A program made the position numbers and the translations under genes. From Lachnospiraceae bacterium (GTDB taxonomy: Bacteria > Bacillota > Clostridia > Lachnospirales > Lachnospiraceae): DNA of 37,189 nucleotides. Of this stretch, positions 1 to 6,520 are shown piece by piece. The stretch's first letter is position 1, and every line of letters begins with the position of its first letter. The DNA lies in contig JAETQH010000050.1 in the NCBI GenBank assembly GCA_021770785.1, positions 1 through 37,189 on the forward strand, written 5' to 3'. Under the pieces are notes generated by a model, which was not told the origin of the DNA, did no database searches, and saw nothing but the letters and a program-made list of their open reading frames with translations.

Positions 1-3
1 CAG

Positions 4-37
4 GAAAGCTACCTTATAACGGTGGCTTTCTTTTTTT
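4..37 (+). terminator. Rho-independent terminator of a gene upstream of the window
   Basis: A 10-bp stem (GAAAGCTACC pairing with GGTGGCTTTC, one G-T pair) has a 7-nt loop and is followed directly by a run of seven T. This is a complete intrinsic terminator reading rightward, so a plus-strand gene must end just left of the window. Confidence 0.8.
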
Positions 38-61
38 GCGTTACTTTCTCGAAAGTGACGC
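38..61. repeat. Palindromic hairpin next to the terminator
   Basis: GCGTTACTTTC and GAAAGTGACGC form an 11-bp stem with one wobble pair and almost no loop. It abuts the T-run of the preceding terminator. It may be a second termination element for transcripts arriving from the right, but on the minus strand it is followed by A, not T, so the role is unclear. Confidence 0.45.
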
Positions 62-181
62 AAAAGCACTTATTAAAATGATGCAGATGAGGGGAAAATG
101 AGGAAGTTAAGGACAGGCTGAAAATGGCGGCATGGAAAGAAGGATAGATATTACTCCACCCCTCTTTTTTACTGCTGACAA

Positions 182-607
182 TTATTTTACCGCTATTCTT
201 TTTGCCTGACCGGAAGTCATGATGCTGTCGATGTTTATCAGGACCCCCATGATGTCTATGCATCCAAAGCTGGGAAACACCGGCTCCCCAGTCTTAGTAT
301 CAAGGTTAAAAAATTTTTGATTGTCCCTGCCTGTGCGGACTGCAAAATATCCATGATCAGTGTCATCAGGCCTGCTGCAGGCATATGTCTGCCCGACAAT
401 ACGATATTGGAAGCCTTTGTTGTCTGCAGACTTCCGCACGGCATAGTAACAGCCCTCGCATCCGCCGCCAGGAGTCCTTACCTGCTGGTCCGTTACCGAA
501 TAGTAATTGTTGTTTTTGCAGATACGGGCATCAAAGCCTTCCGAATCACATGACTGCAGAAAACGGTTTGCACGATCCATGATTTCCTGATGGCTTAACG
601 AATACAT
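182..607 (-). CDS. Hypothetical protein, 141 aa
   Basis: No family recognised. The protein is soluble and rich in Gly, Asp and aromatic residues, with several Cys: one in the N-terminal third, the pair in GGGCEGCYY, then TYACSR and SFGCID. It has no signal peptide or membrane segment. The start overlaps the end of the upstream 108-aa gene by 13 nt, so the two are likely co-transcribed and translationally coupled; no strong ribosome binding site of its own is visible. The gene runs divergently from the interrupted XRE regulator at 1170, which is a likely controller. Judged real from its operon position, coupled start and protein-like composition. Confidence 0.6.
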   Translation of the reverse strand: MYSLSHQEIMDRANRFLQSCDSEGFDARICKNNNYYSVTDQQVRTPGGGCEGCYYAVRKSADNKGFQYRIVGQTYACSRPDDTDHGYFAVRTGRDNQKFFNLDTKTGEPVFPSFGCIDIMGVLINIDSIMTSGQAKRIAVK

Positions 608-921
608 ATCCGTTTTGAGGTTGGAATACGGAATATTTTTCCGTTCCAGATATAAATGTAATGTATGGCACTGCCGCAGTCCGCATAAAGCTCCTGCCGC
701 ACGGATTCCAGCATCAGGCGGATATCTTCATGGGAAAGATTTCCCAAAAAGGAAACGGAGTGGATGTTCCCGTCGCTGCCGAACTCAAACATAAATTTTT
801 GCATGGCCGTCACGGAAGACGGACAGGATGACTGCATAGCTTCTGCCGCCACTGGTGGCTGTAGTATCGTAGTTATATTGTTATTTCCGCTGGGAAAATG
901 TTGAAATCTTTTATCTGTCAT
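595..921 (-). CDS. Hypothetical protein, 108 aa
   Basis: No family recognised. Residues about 40-100 look like a compact alpha/beta fold (MQKFMFEFGSDGNIHSVSF, then an amphipathic helix, then HYIYIWNGKIFRI). The start is supported by GAGGAGG nine nt upstream of the ATG (minus strand) and by a TATAAT-like -10 at 953-958. The end overlaps the start of the 141-aa gene, giving a two-gene operon. Being divergent from an XRE regulator resembles small prophage- or mobile-element-derived modules, but function is unknown. Confidence 0.6.
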   Translation of the reverse strand: MTDKRFQHFPSGNNNITTILQPPVAAEAMQSSCPSSVTAMQKFMFEFGSDGNIHSVSFLGNLSHEDIRLMLESVRQELYADCGSAIHYIYIWNGKIFRIPTSKRICIR

Positions 922-1090
922 TTCTTTTAACCTCCTCGTAAATTATATATTAATTATAACACATGCACTGCAGGCTTCTGCTTCCGCGAAAACACATGAT
1001 AACAGTATACATGGAGGATTCAGCTTCCGTCTTTCCTGTCTGGTGTCTGAGAAAGGTAGATAAGTCTAATCCAGCAGATTATATCATATT

Positions 1091-1153
1091 GTTGTAACTT
1101 GTCAACAGATAGCGATTAAATTTCAATGATTCTGTTGATACAATTTAACAACA
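1091..1153. promoter_or_regulatory. Two GTTG-n-CAAC dyads upstream of the XRE gene
   Basis: GTTGTAACTTGTCAAC (1091-1106) and a second dyad TGTTG (1133-1137) / CAACA (1149-1153) lie in the 250-bp divergent intergenic region, just upstream of the XRE ribosome binding site. Paired dyads here are what autoregulation by the XRE protein would need. The assignment is inference. Confidence 0.4.
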
Positions 1154-1169
1154 AACAGGAGGTAGCAAA

Positions 1170-1247
1170 ATGAAAGATCTGGAACTGTATTTGAATGAGG
1201 TAGGAAAAAGGATCATGGAGCGGCGGAAAAAACTGGGGATGACACAG
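1170..1247 (+). pseudogene. 5' part of an XRE-family regulator gene, split by the transposon
   Basis: ATG at 1170 follows AGGAGG at a good distance. The first 26 codons encode the start of a Cro/C1-type helix-turn-helix, ending ...RRKKLGMTQ. The frame then runs into the transposon end and meets stops. The same GATGACACAG (MTQ codons) reappears at 6511, where the frame continues with EALAEKGEVTTQFVSYAESG. Joined at the duplication, the two halves give one 112-aa XRE protein. The gene is inactivated as read here. Confidence 0.9.
1238..1247 (+). repeat. 10-bp target site duplication, left copy
   Basis: GATGACACAG, identical to 6511-6520. It lies inside the coding sequence of the split XRE gene (codons for Met-Thr-Gln). 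A 10-bp duplication is in the range known for IS4-family elements. Confidence 0.9.
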
Positions 1248-1284
1248 CAATGTCATTTACTTAACATTTTTTACCATTAAATTA
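1248..1284 (+). repeat. Left terminal inverted repeat of the transposon
   Basis: It starts CAATGTCATTTACTTAACA. Compared with the reverse complement of the right end, positions 1-12, 14-19, 21-22, 24, 28-33 and 35-37 match. Confidence 0.9.
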
Positions 1285-1320
1285 AGCCCATTACTCCATT
1301 TTTGAGTAATGAGCTTAATT
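1280..1320 (+). terminator. Hairpin just inside the left transposon end
   Basis: AATTAAGC pairs with GCTTAATT and, inside it, ATTACTC with GAGTAAT; the two stems are separated by a small internal bulge. It lies right after the terminal repeat, so it would stop or structure transcripts entering from the XRE promoter. Such end hairpins are known to shield transposase genes from outside transcription; here the idea is inference from position. Confidence 0.5.
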
Positions 1321-1490
1321 TATCTAAATATCACTATCGAAAACATATCCAACAATTAATGTTTGTCAAAAATTAAATTCTACATAAAAATTTACAGAAA
1401 TCCATATATTGTTACTGTTAATAATATGTTCATTGTTTTAGTTCCAAATTTTATGAAAATAGTGGAAATATAGTATACAAAACAGTAAAT

Positions 1491-1976
1491 TTATTTTATT
1501 ACAATTCCCAATATTGCTTTTATCGCTGATACAAGTGTAGTAAAAAGCTTAAATAATTCATTATTGTTGATTTGTTTACATAAATCCGCAATATCCGGCA
1601 ACCTCAACGCAGGTATCTTTTTCATGGCAATTTTCAGTTCTTCCTCGTCCAATTTCATATATTTCCGCGCATAGTCTGCTCCCTTTGCACTTATTTTCAA
1701 TGAATCAAATTCATATTGCATATCATCAAGCTTGTACGAACTGTCTTCAAAAACTATAAATTTTTTGTTATTAAGACTGATTAAGTTTTCATAAAACAGA
1801 CACTGTTGTTCATCATCGCCGTTCTCGTCCATTCCATCGAATACCTGTGTAAACTGGTCATATAACGAATTTTCTTCTTCTTCGTCCGAAGTGTTACTTC
1901 GTTTTACGTATGCATCAATTAAGACTAAATAAGACAGAACCATCTGTTCATCATTTGTTAAATCCTGTTTTTTCAT
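1491..1976 (-). CDS. Hypothetical acidic protein, 161 aa, transposon cargo
   Basis: No family recognised. The N-terminal half is very acidic, with DEEEEN and DENGDDEQQ stretches. The C-terminal 25 residues are hydrophobic (LFKLFTTLVSAIKAILGIVIK) and could be an amphipathic or membrane-associating helix. AAGGAG lies about 7 nt upstream of the ATG. The gene runs divergently from the XRE gene at 2128 across a 151-bp intergenic region and is the leftmost cargo gene. Downstream, 1321-1490 is AT-rich with no gene visible. Confidence 0.6.
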   Translation of the reverse strand: MKKQDLTNDEQMVLSYLVLIDAYVKRSNTSDEEEENSLYDQFTQVFDGMDENGDDEQQCLFYENLISLNNKKFIVFEDSSYKLDDMQYEFDSLKISAKGADYARKYMKLDEEELKIAMKKIPALRLPDIADLCKQINNNELFKLFTTLVSAIKAILGIVIK

Positions 1977-2037
1977 GGCAGACTCCTTTTGTTGTTTATC
2001 AGCGGTTCTTTCCGCATTTTTTCATTGGTTACTTTTT

Positions 2038-2087
2038 GTTGCTTTATTCACACTATACTACATTTTGTTGTGTATCGCAACTTATTG
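2038..2087. promoter_or_regulatory. GTTGC/GCAAC sites upstream of the first cargo XRE gene
   Basis: GTTGC (2038-2042) and GCAACTTATTG (2077-2087) lie in the divergent intergenic region. The exact 11-mer GCAACTTATTG recurs at 3229-3239 beside the start of the SH3 lipoprotein gene, which also has further GTTGC/GCAAC cores. A shared operator for the XRE protein is plausible. Confidence 0.35.
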
Positions 2088-2127
2088 AAGTGCGTTTTCT
2101 TATATTCTTTTGTAAGGAGGTATCGCT

Positions 2128-2427
2128 ATGATTAATAATTTAGGTGATAAACTAAAATCTGCACGTATTCAAAATAAATTGTCAAGAAAAGTCGTTGCTG
2201 AACGTACTGGTGTTTCTGTCAGCATGATAGGATTATATGAATCCAATGTAAGACAGCCGTCGCTTAATATTTTCATTAAACTGTCAGCAATTTACAAGGT
2301 ATCCGTTGATTATCTGCTTGGAATTGACAGCAGTACAAGAAATGTCTTATATCTCGACGGACTGACCGATAAACAGATTACGGCATTAAAATTGACTGCC
2401 GATTGTTTCCGTAATTCTAATACATAA
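2128..2427 (+). CDS. XRE-family transcriptional regulator, 99 aa, transposon cargo
   Basis: A Cro/C1-type helix-turn-helix fills residues about 5-62 (LGDKLKSARIQNKLSRKVVA, then RTGVSVSMIGLYESNVRQPS, then LSAIYKVSVDYLLGI). A short C-terminal tail looks helical. AAGGAGG sits 8 nt before the ATG. It is divergent from the 161-aa gene and convergent with the SH3 lipoprotein gene. It probably represses its own promoter and perhaps the lipoprotein gene, because both upstream regions share GCAACTTATTG. It is one of three different XRE proteins in this region; the other two are the one at 3857 and the one the transposon interrupts. Confidence 0.85.
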   Translation: MINNLGDKLKSARIQNKLSRKVVAERTGVSVSMIGLYESNVRQPSLNIFIKLSAIYKVSVDYLLGIDSSTRNVLYLDGLTDKQITALKLTADCFRNSNT

Positions 2428-2462
2428 CTGTCTGTTAACGCCATAACCCATTAAACGAATGC

Positions 2463-2484
2463 GGACAGCCCTTTCGGACTGTCC
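2463..2484. terminator. Weak hairpin between convergent genes
   Basis: GGACAG and CTGTCC form a 6-bp stem extended by two C-G pairs past a one-base bulge. It lies between the ends of the XRE gene and the lipoprotein gene. The T-run is poor on both strands, so termination strength is uncertain. Confidence 0.5.
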
Positions 2485-2516
2485 CTTAGTTATTGTCTCC
2501 TACCATTGCTTCCCCG

Positions 2517-3212
2517 TTAAAGATGTTCCAAATATGTAACTTTCGCACCTGTCTGATTAATATAACTATCACCCGGTTTCATTACCTCACCCGTGTATGG
2601 ATTTACAGGAGCCTGCACCCCATTTGCATCTGTTGTATTCGGTGTACCAGTCGTCTGTTCTGGTGTCTGTGTCTGCGTCTGGTTCGGCGTACTCGACTTT
2701 TGTGCTGTCTCCTGTTTCATCGGATTCTCCGCTACTAAATACTCTCCGCTGATAAACCCTTTATCCCCAGTTTCTACCTCATATTCATACCAATTTGATT
2801 CGTTTGATTCCTCTTTTACCTGTCCGGTAAGATGCACTAATTCCCCTTTATTGCATTCACCGAATAACTCATATGCCTTTTCATCCGGTCCCATGTATGT
2901 ATTGCACCACTCTTTGACATACATTTTCTTGTCTATTGTTTCTACTGTATATCCTGCCTGCTCCGTTTCTTCTGTTTCAGGCGTTGGGTCTGATGCCGCC
3001 GTTGGAACTTCATTCTCATCCGTACCGTCCTCATCTGTTGAATATTCTTCAGACACTGTACTTTCCTGCTCTGCCGTACTTTTCTCCTCTGCCGTACTCT
3101 CTGCAATTTTTGTGTTTTTCACCATATTTATGACTGCCTTTTCTTCATCACTGTTGCACGCTGTCAGCCCAATCATGATTAAGCCCATTATAACTAATAG
3201 TTTCTTTTTCAT
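2517..3212 (-). CDS. SH3-domain lipoprotein, transposon cargo
   Basis: The predicted 231-aa precursor starts MKKKLLVIMGLIMIGLTAC, a classic lipoprotein signal with lipobox LTAC and lipidated Cys19, so it should be anchored on the outer face of the membrane. A Thr/Ser/Glu-rich linker follows, then a bacterial SH3-like domain at about residues 95-165 (MYVKEWCNTYMGPDEKAYEL ... DKGFISGEYL). A Gln/Thr-rich linker and a short C-terminal segment (PYTGEVMKPGDSYINQTG) end it. I choose the ATG at 3212 rather than the GTG at 3227 because the GGAGG ribosome binding site lies within the extra codons. Such SH3 domains often bind cell-wall peptides. Its role in a transposon is unknown. Confidence 0.8.
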   Translation of the reverse strand: MKKKLLVIMGLIMIGLTACNSDEEKAVINMVKNTKIAESTAEEKSTAEQESTVSEEYSTDEDGTDENEVPTAASDPTPETEETEQAGYTVETIDKKMYVKEWCNTYMGPDEKAYELFGECNKGELVHLTGQVKEESNESNWYEYEVETGDKGFISGEYLVAENPMKQETAQKSSTPNQTQTQTPEQTTGTPNTTDANGVQAPVNPYTGEVMKPGDSYINQTGAKVTYLEHL

Positions 3213-3228
3213 TTTCTTTTCCTCCACT

Positions 3229-3294
3229 GCAACTTATTGTATTATGGGTTTCTTTTAGTTGCATTATATCACTGTATGTAGCAGTCTGCAACTA
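3229..3294. promoter_or_regulatory. GCAAC/GTTGC cluster upstream of the lipoprotein gene
   Basis: GCAACTTATTG (3229-3239), then an 8-bp perfect inverted repeat TAGTTGCA (3256-3263) / TGCAACTA (3287-3294). The 11-mer is shared with the region upstream of the XRE gene at 2128. Candidate operator cluster; inference. Confidence 0.35.
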
Positions 3295-3314
3295 TTTGCA
3301 TTACTGTATTTTCA

Positions 3315-3355
3315 GGAAACTGATAAACTATATTTTTCCTAATCTATCAGTTTCC
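3315..3355. terminator. 11-bp perfect hairpin between the lipoprotein gene and the frameshifted gene
   Basis: GGAAACTGATA (3315-3325) pairs perfectly with TATCAGTTTCC (3345-3355) around a 19-nt AT-rich loop. It lies downstream of the small minus-strand gene ending at 3403 and upstream of the lipoprotein promoter, so it may insulate the two. There is no clean T-run. Confidence 0.45.
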
Positions 3356-3402
3356 TTATACCACCCAATTGTTAAGTTATTCTGTCCGAATCATTTTTAT
3401 GA

Positions 3403-3569
3403 TCATATCCTGTCTATGACTGCCTTTATCATTTTTTGTATCACGTGCACACTCCGTATGATATGGCTGTCCTCCTCATTGTCGTCTAATGATACCACCA
3501 GCAACTGCACAATGTTCAGTACGTCCTCCATATCCTCCCTTATGCTTTCCGGACTGTTTTTTCTTCCAT
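3403..3569 (-). pseudogene. Small gene (about 55 aa) with a frameshift at an A6 run
   Basis: ATG at 3569 has AAGGAG (3578-3583 on the plus strand) eight nt upstream, but the frame stops after nine codons (MEEKTVRKA). Adding one base to the six-A run (T run 3557-3562 on the plus strand) restores an open frame to the TGA at 3403-3405. It encodes MEEKNSPESIREDMEDVLN... and ends ...VHVIQKMIKAVIDRI, an acidic helical protein-like sequence. It may be a true frameshift mutation, a sequencing error in a homopolymer, or slippage at the A run. Internal initiation at the Met of MEDVLN is also possible but has poor spacing. No family recognised. Confidence 0.5.
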
Positions 3570-3742
3570 TCCTTTGTCTCCTTCCTCATTTGTTTATTCA
3601 ATTGTCAATGAGTTCAAATACCATACTGTCAGAATCCTTTATGTATATACGTTGCCCCCTTTCCTATGAAATTTCCAGTATGCATTTGCTCCCTGCCAAA
3701 GGGCAGGGGAGAGTGTAACATTTTCTGACATGCTATTCAAAT

Positions 3743-3829
3743 TATAACCTTTAAGGTTATATAATTCAATACCTTTAGCGTGGTTTTGCAGACAATTAAT
3801 TATGTGTAAACTTTACCTATAAGGTTATA
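3743..3829. promoter_or_regulatory. Operator-like palindromes upstream of the second cargo XRE gene
   Basis: TATAACCTTTAAGGTTATA (3743-3761) is a 9-1-9 perfect palindrome. A second, less perfect site with ACCT-ATA-AGGT and a further AAGGTTATAT lies at about 3814-3830, close to the XRE start at 3857. Two related dyads upstream of an XRE gene suggest autoregulation. A 19-mer differing from the first palindrome by one base occurs inside the transposase gene at about 5822-5840. Confidence 0.5.
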
Positions 3830-3856
3830 TTTTACATGAAAGGTGTTGATTATCAT

Positions 3857-4177
3857 ATGGAAGATTATAGGATTAAAATGGGTATGCGTTTGAAAAAGAA
3901 ACGAAAAATGTTTAACTTAACACAGGAACAAATGGCAGAAAAATTAAATGTATCAATCAAACATTATGGAGGGGTTGAACGTGGGCAGGCAGGTCTTTCC
4001 ATGGAAAATCTCATAGAAACATGCAGTATACTCGGCACGGATTTGAATTATCTGATCTTGGGGGAATGCGAGGAAAAAGATTATATTCCAGAAAAACTCA
4101 AAGAATTGTATTTTTCCTGTCCAAAAGAAAAACGTTCTGTTCTTCTTGAACTGATGGAAATTGCATTGAAATTATAA
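3857..4177 (+). CDS. XRE-family transcriptional regulator, 106 aa, transposon cargo
   Basis: A Cro/C1-type helix-turn-helix covers residues about 6-65 (MRLKKKRKMFNLTQEQMAEK, then LNVSIKHYGGVERGQAGLSM, then LIETCSILGTDLNYLILGE). A helical C-terminal tail (LKELYFSCPKEKRSVLLELM) is typical of phage-repressor-like Clostridia XRE proteins and may form the dimer. I prefer the ATG at 3857, with AAAGGTG about 10 nt upstream, over the ATG at 3836, which would have no proper ribosome binding site. The palindromes at 3743-3829 are its likely operators. It may also control the downstream 130-aa gene or the transposase. Confidence 0.85.
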   Translation: MEDYRIKMGMRLKKKRKMFNLTQEQMAEKLNVSIKHYGGVERGQAGLSMENLIETCSILGTDLNYLILGECEEKDYIPEKLKELYFSCPKEKRSVLLELMEIALKL

Positions 4178-4480
4178 AGGCATTTGTGATCGGTTTGCGT
4201 AAGGACGGTGTATTTTACTGGCAATCTGTTTTGGTAAAAATCTGTTGCGCTTTTTAGTGAAAAAGGATATTATTATAGTAATAAATTTAATATTATAATT
4301 ACCACTCCGTTTTGCGGTTAAATTTTTTTATTCATAAATTACTGCTTATTGCTCAAAATTCAGCGTGAAATCAATAGTAATATTGGTAATAAAAATTAAT
4401 TACCTATTTTCTTCGGGTAAAATATTTGGAAAATAGTTACCATTGAAAAGGTTAATAAATCATGGAGGATAGTTACCATT
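4178..4480. other. AT-rich leader of the 130-aa gene with TTACC repeats
   Basis: No gene in this 303-bp stretch. ATAGTTACCATT occurs twice, at 4433-4444 and 4469-4480, 36 bp apart; the second copy sits between the ribosome binding site and the ATG at 4481. A GGTAAT/ATTACC inverted pair lies at about 4384-4404. The repeats could be binding sites for the 130-aa protein or the XRE protein. Confidence 0.4.
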
Positions 4481-4873
4481 ATGCCCAGACAGATATCGGA
4501 AAAAAATAAAAGCCCTAACTTAATGAAAATGTCAGATTCAGAACTGTTAACTATAGTTACTGACAGTGAAAATGCAGATTCTTTGAATGCATCAGGGGAA
4601 CTCTTTTTCAGGCTTTTAAGGCGCATACGTGAACTTGAAAAAGAAGTATTGCTACTAAGCGGACAGGCTGATAAGAAAGCGCGGAAACGCAAAATTTATT
4701 ATTATGAAGATGTCGAACTGACTGACGAACTTCTTGTTGAATATATCGATACGGAAGCCTTTACGGTCTATGAACTGGAAAAAATTGTAGGCGCAAAGAA
4801 AAATGTACTCCGCAACCGCTATAAACAGGCAAAAAAGAAAATACAGGCTCTGAAATGTCAGAATACAGAATAG
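4481..4873 (+). CDS. Hypothetical protein, 130 aa, transposon cargo
   Basis: No family recognised. Residues about 15-60 include a helical stretch (ELFFRLLRRIRELEKEVLLL) that could form a short coiled coil. A basic segment KKARKRK follows. The C-terminal third (LTDELLVEYIDTEAFTVYEL ... VLRNRYKQAKKKI) resembles a helix-turn-helix of the kind found in sigma- or resolvase-like proteins, so DNA binding is plausible. The GGAGG is 12 nt from the ATG, rather far. It converges with the transposase gene and shares its terminator, so it could be an accessory transposition protein or regulator. Confidence 0.65.
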   Translation: MPRQISEKNKSPNLMKMSDSELLTIVTDSENADSLNASGELFFRLLRRIRELEKEVLLLSGQADKKARKRKIYYYEDVELTDELLVEYIDTEAFTVYELEKIVGAKKNVLRNRYKQAKKKIQALKCQNTE

Positions 4874-4902
4874 CAGGAAAACCTTTAAGGGGTTTTCCTG
4901 CT
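4872..4902. terminator. Bidirectional terminator between the 130-aa gene and the transposase
   Basis: A 12-bp perfect stem (AGCAGGAAAACC with GGTTTTCCTGCT) and a 7-nt loop start at the stop codon of the 130-aa gene, 13 nt from the transposase stop. The stem itself contains T4/A4 tracts. It serves two convergent genes. Confidence 0.75.
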
Positions 4903-4914
4903 GTCTGTATGTTT

Positions 4915-6234
4915 TTATGCTAGTACACGGTAAACAAATCCCACGAACGATTTTGATTTTATATTGCGCGTGTCCTGCCGGTTTGGACGAATGGGCTCAG
5001 TATATCTTGCCATATCCCGTAAAAGTTTTTCTGCATCTGCGTTTTCCGCGCGGAAAAATTTCCTGCACAGATAGACCGCCATTTTGAAATTGACCTTGTA
5101 CTCATGGATATTTTCATTTTTCTGCTGTATGGCAACCCTGCCTGCAATACGGCTACAGAAATTTGACATTATCATGGAGGCAAATATTTCCTGTTTTACA
5201 TAGTCGTCCTTTTTTCCATGCAGGTTTACAAGCCCCAGTCCGTATTTAAGCTCCCGAAAGGCAGTTTCGATTCCCCATCTGGAATGATACAATTCCTTGA
5301 TTTCCGACAGCGTAAAATTTCGTGGAAGGCTTGTGGCAAGCGTTTCATACTCACCCGTGTCCAACATAAACCGCACCACACGGAATTTCATTGTATATGG
5401 TGACGGGAAATCCCAGCGTCCTGCCCTTGTCTTGTTGCTGTATGCACGGTTCTTATCACTATGTGTCTGTATAAAGATATATCCGTTTTTCTTATCCTCA
5501 TTTGTCTGCGTGGTGGTAATAGTGCAGGAGATATCGACATCAAGTTCCTGCATGGGCAGTTTCTTGATATCGCGCATTGCGGAATTGTCCTGTTTTACAC
5601 GGATTAGGAAATCCGTGTTGGGAGTTTCCATTAAATGTGCAAAAACGTTGTATGACTCATACCCCCTGTCTGCAACAATCAATGTTTTTCCCTTATAATC
5701 ATACCATGCAAGCATAAAGAGCAGTGCGCCGATCTCGTCCTGTTGCGGCTGTGGCTGTATCACACAATGCTGATACGTCTTATTGAGCACGTCGTACAGC
5801 GGGTTTACATGCAACTGGTTATAACCTTTAGGGTTATAATCGCTATAAACAAAACTGCTTGATTCAGGGTTCCTTGCCATATTGACGGCTGTTCCGTCAA
5901 CGGCAAAAACACGGTATCCCTTGTAAGTCCTGTCATCTTCACTGACCGTGTTAAAACGTTCTAAAACCTCCTCCAAAACCGTATATGAAAGTTTACTGCG
6001 CCGTTGGACGAATGCGGACGCCGTGACACTGATCCCTGCTTCATACAGTTCTTTGTTGAGAATTCCTCCCTGCATTGACAGTAACAGTCTGACCATTTTT
6101 TCTGCGGTCAGTTTGCGTTTACGTAAAAAATTGCATTCCTGTTCACCGAACTCCCTGTCTGGATTAGCGATCGCTTCTGATATGGCTGAAATTAATTCAG
6201 CTTTTATTATGTCGGGTACATTCTTTTCGTTCAT
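4915..6234 (-). CDS. IS4-family DDE transposase, 439 aa
   Basis: Cut-and-paste transposase of the IS4 type. The three acidic residues are visible: Asp113 in FAVDGTAV, Asp189 in LIVADRGYES and Glu323 in the C1 motif. The family signature Y-(2)-R-(3)-E-(6)-K is exact: Tyr316, Arg319, Glu323, Lys330 in YHSRWGIETAFRELK. The long beta insertion between the second Asp and the Glu is normal for the family, as is the length. GGGAGG lies about 10 nt before the ATG. It is intact and so potentially active. It sits 276 bp from the right terminal repeat and reads leftward, away from it; a hairpin at 6311-6354 shields it from outside transcription. Confidence 0.95.
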   Translation of the reverse strand: MNEKNVPDIIKAELISAISEAIANPDREFGEQECNFLRKRKLTAEKMVRLLLSMQGGILNKELYEAGISVTASAFVQRRSKLSYTVLEEVLERFNTVSEDDRTYKGYRVFAVDGTAVNMARNPESSSFVYSDYNPKGYNQLHVNPLYDVLNKTYQHCVIQPQPQQDEIGALLFMLAWYDYKGKTLIVADRGYESYNVFAHLMETPNTDFLIRVKQDNSAMRDIKKLPMQELDVDISCTITTTQTNEDKKNGYIFIQTHSDKNRAYSNKTRAGRWDFPSPYTMKFRVVRFMLDTGEYETLATSLPRNFTLSEIKELYHSRWGIETAFRELKYGLGLVNLHGKKDDYVKQEIFASMIMSNFCSRIAGRVAIQQKNENIHEYKVNFKMAVYLCRKFFRAENADAEKLLRDMARYTEPIRPNRQDTRNIKSKSFVGFVYRVLA

Positions 6235-6310
6235 TATATCTACGCCTCCCTGTCTGATGATAACTGGAAAGTTATTCCTAAGTTAACAGGTATCTGTTTT
6301 TAGACACAAA

Positions 6311-6354
6311 AAAAGCAAGTTTATATAAAAGACTTTTATATTTTACTTGCTTTT
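6311..6354 (-). terminator. Long hairpin with T-run just inside the right transposon end
   Basis: AAAAGCAAGT (6311-6320) pairs with ACTTGCTTTT (6345-6354). Inside, ATATAAAAG pairs with CTTTTATAT after a small internal loop. On the minus strand the stem is followed by about eight T. It would therefore stop transcripts running from flanking DNA into the transposase, whose own promoter must lie between 6235 and 6310. Confidence 0.7.
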
Positions 6355-6473
6355 ACATTTCCCTGTTTGATTTTCCTAGATTACTTTTAGTTTAATTCTG
6401 TTGGCTCTATTTGTCAACACTTTTCCTCTCGCTTTTTAAATTTCTAAACGAAAATGGAATGTTGTAATTACGC

Positions 6474-6510
6474 TAACTTAATGAATATAAGTGTTAACTA
6501 AATGACATTG
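6474..6510 (-). repeat. Right terminal inverted repeat of the transposon
   Basis: On the minus strand it reads CAATGTCATTTAGTTAACA, matching the left end with one mismatch in the first 19 nt. The adjoining 6511-6520 is the second copy of the 10-bp target duplication. Confidence 0.9.
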
Positions 6511-6520
6511 GATGACACAG
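6511..6520 (+). repeat. 10-bp target site duplication, right copy
   Basis: Second copy of GATGACACAG, directly after the right terminal repeat. Confidence 0.9.

Larger units (their letters stand above)
1248..6510. mobile_element. 5,263-bp IS4-type transposon with passenger genes
   Basis: The element is bounded by imperfect inverted repeats: about 30 of the first 37 positions match, including an identical 12-nt tip CAATGTCATTTA. It is flanked by a 10-bp direct duplication GATGACACAG (1238-1247 and 6511-6520). One IS4-family DDE transposase (4915-6234) sits near the right end. The other four kilobases hold an unknown 161-aa gene, two XRE regulators, an SH3 lipoprotein, a frameshifted small gene and a 130-aa protein. 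No second copy of the terminal repeat is visible nearer the transposase, so the whole segment appears to be one unit. IS4 elements are normally 1.3-2 kb, so this is a cargo-carrying variant. Hairpins lie just inside both ends. Confidence 0.9.

Noticed and set aside
2593..3258. 221-aa plus-strand ORF
   Set aside because: It is the shadow of the SH3 lipoprotein gene, which has a clear lipobox and ribosome binding site.
3296..3718. 140-aa plus-strand ORF
   Set aside because: Composition is unlike a real protein, there is no ribosome binding site, and the opposite strand has a better-supported small gene with a strong ribosome binding site.
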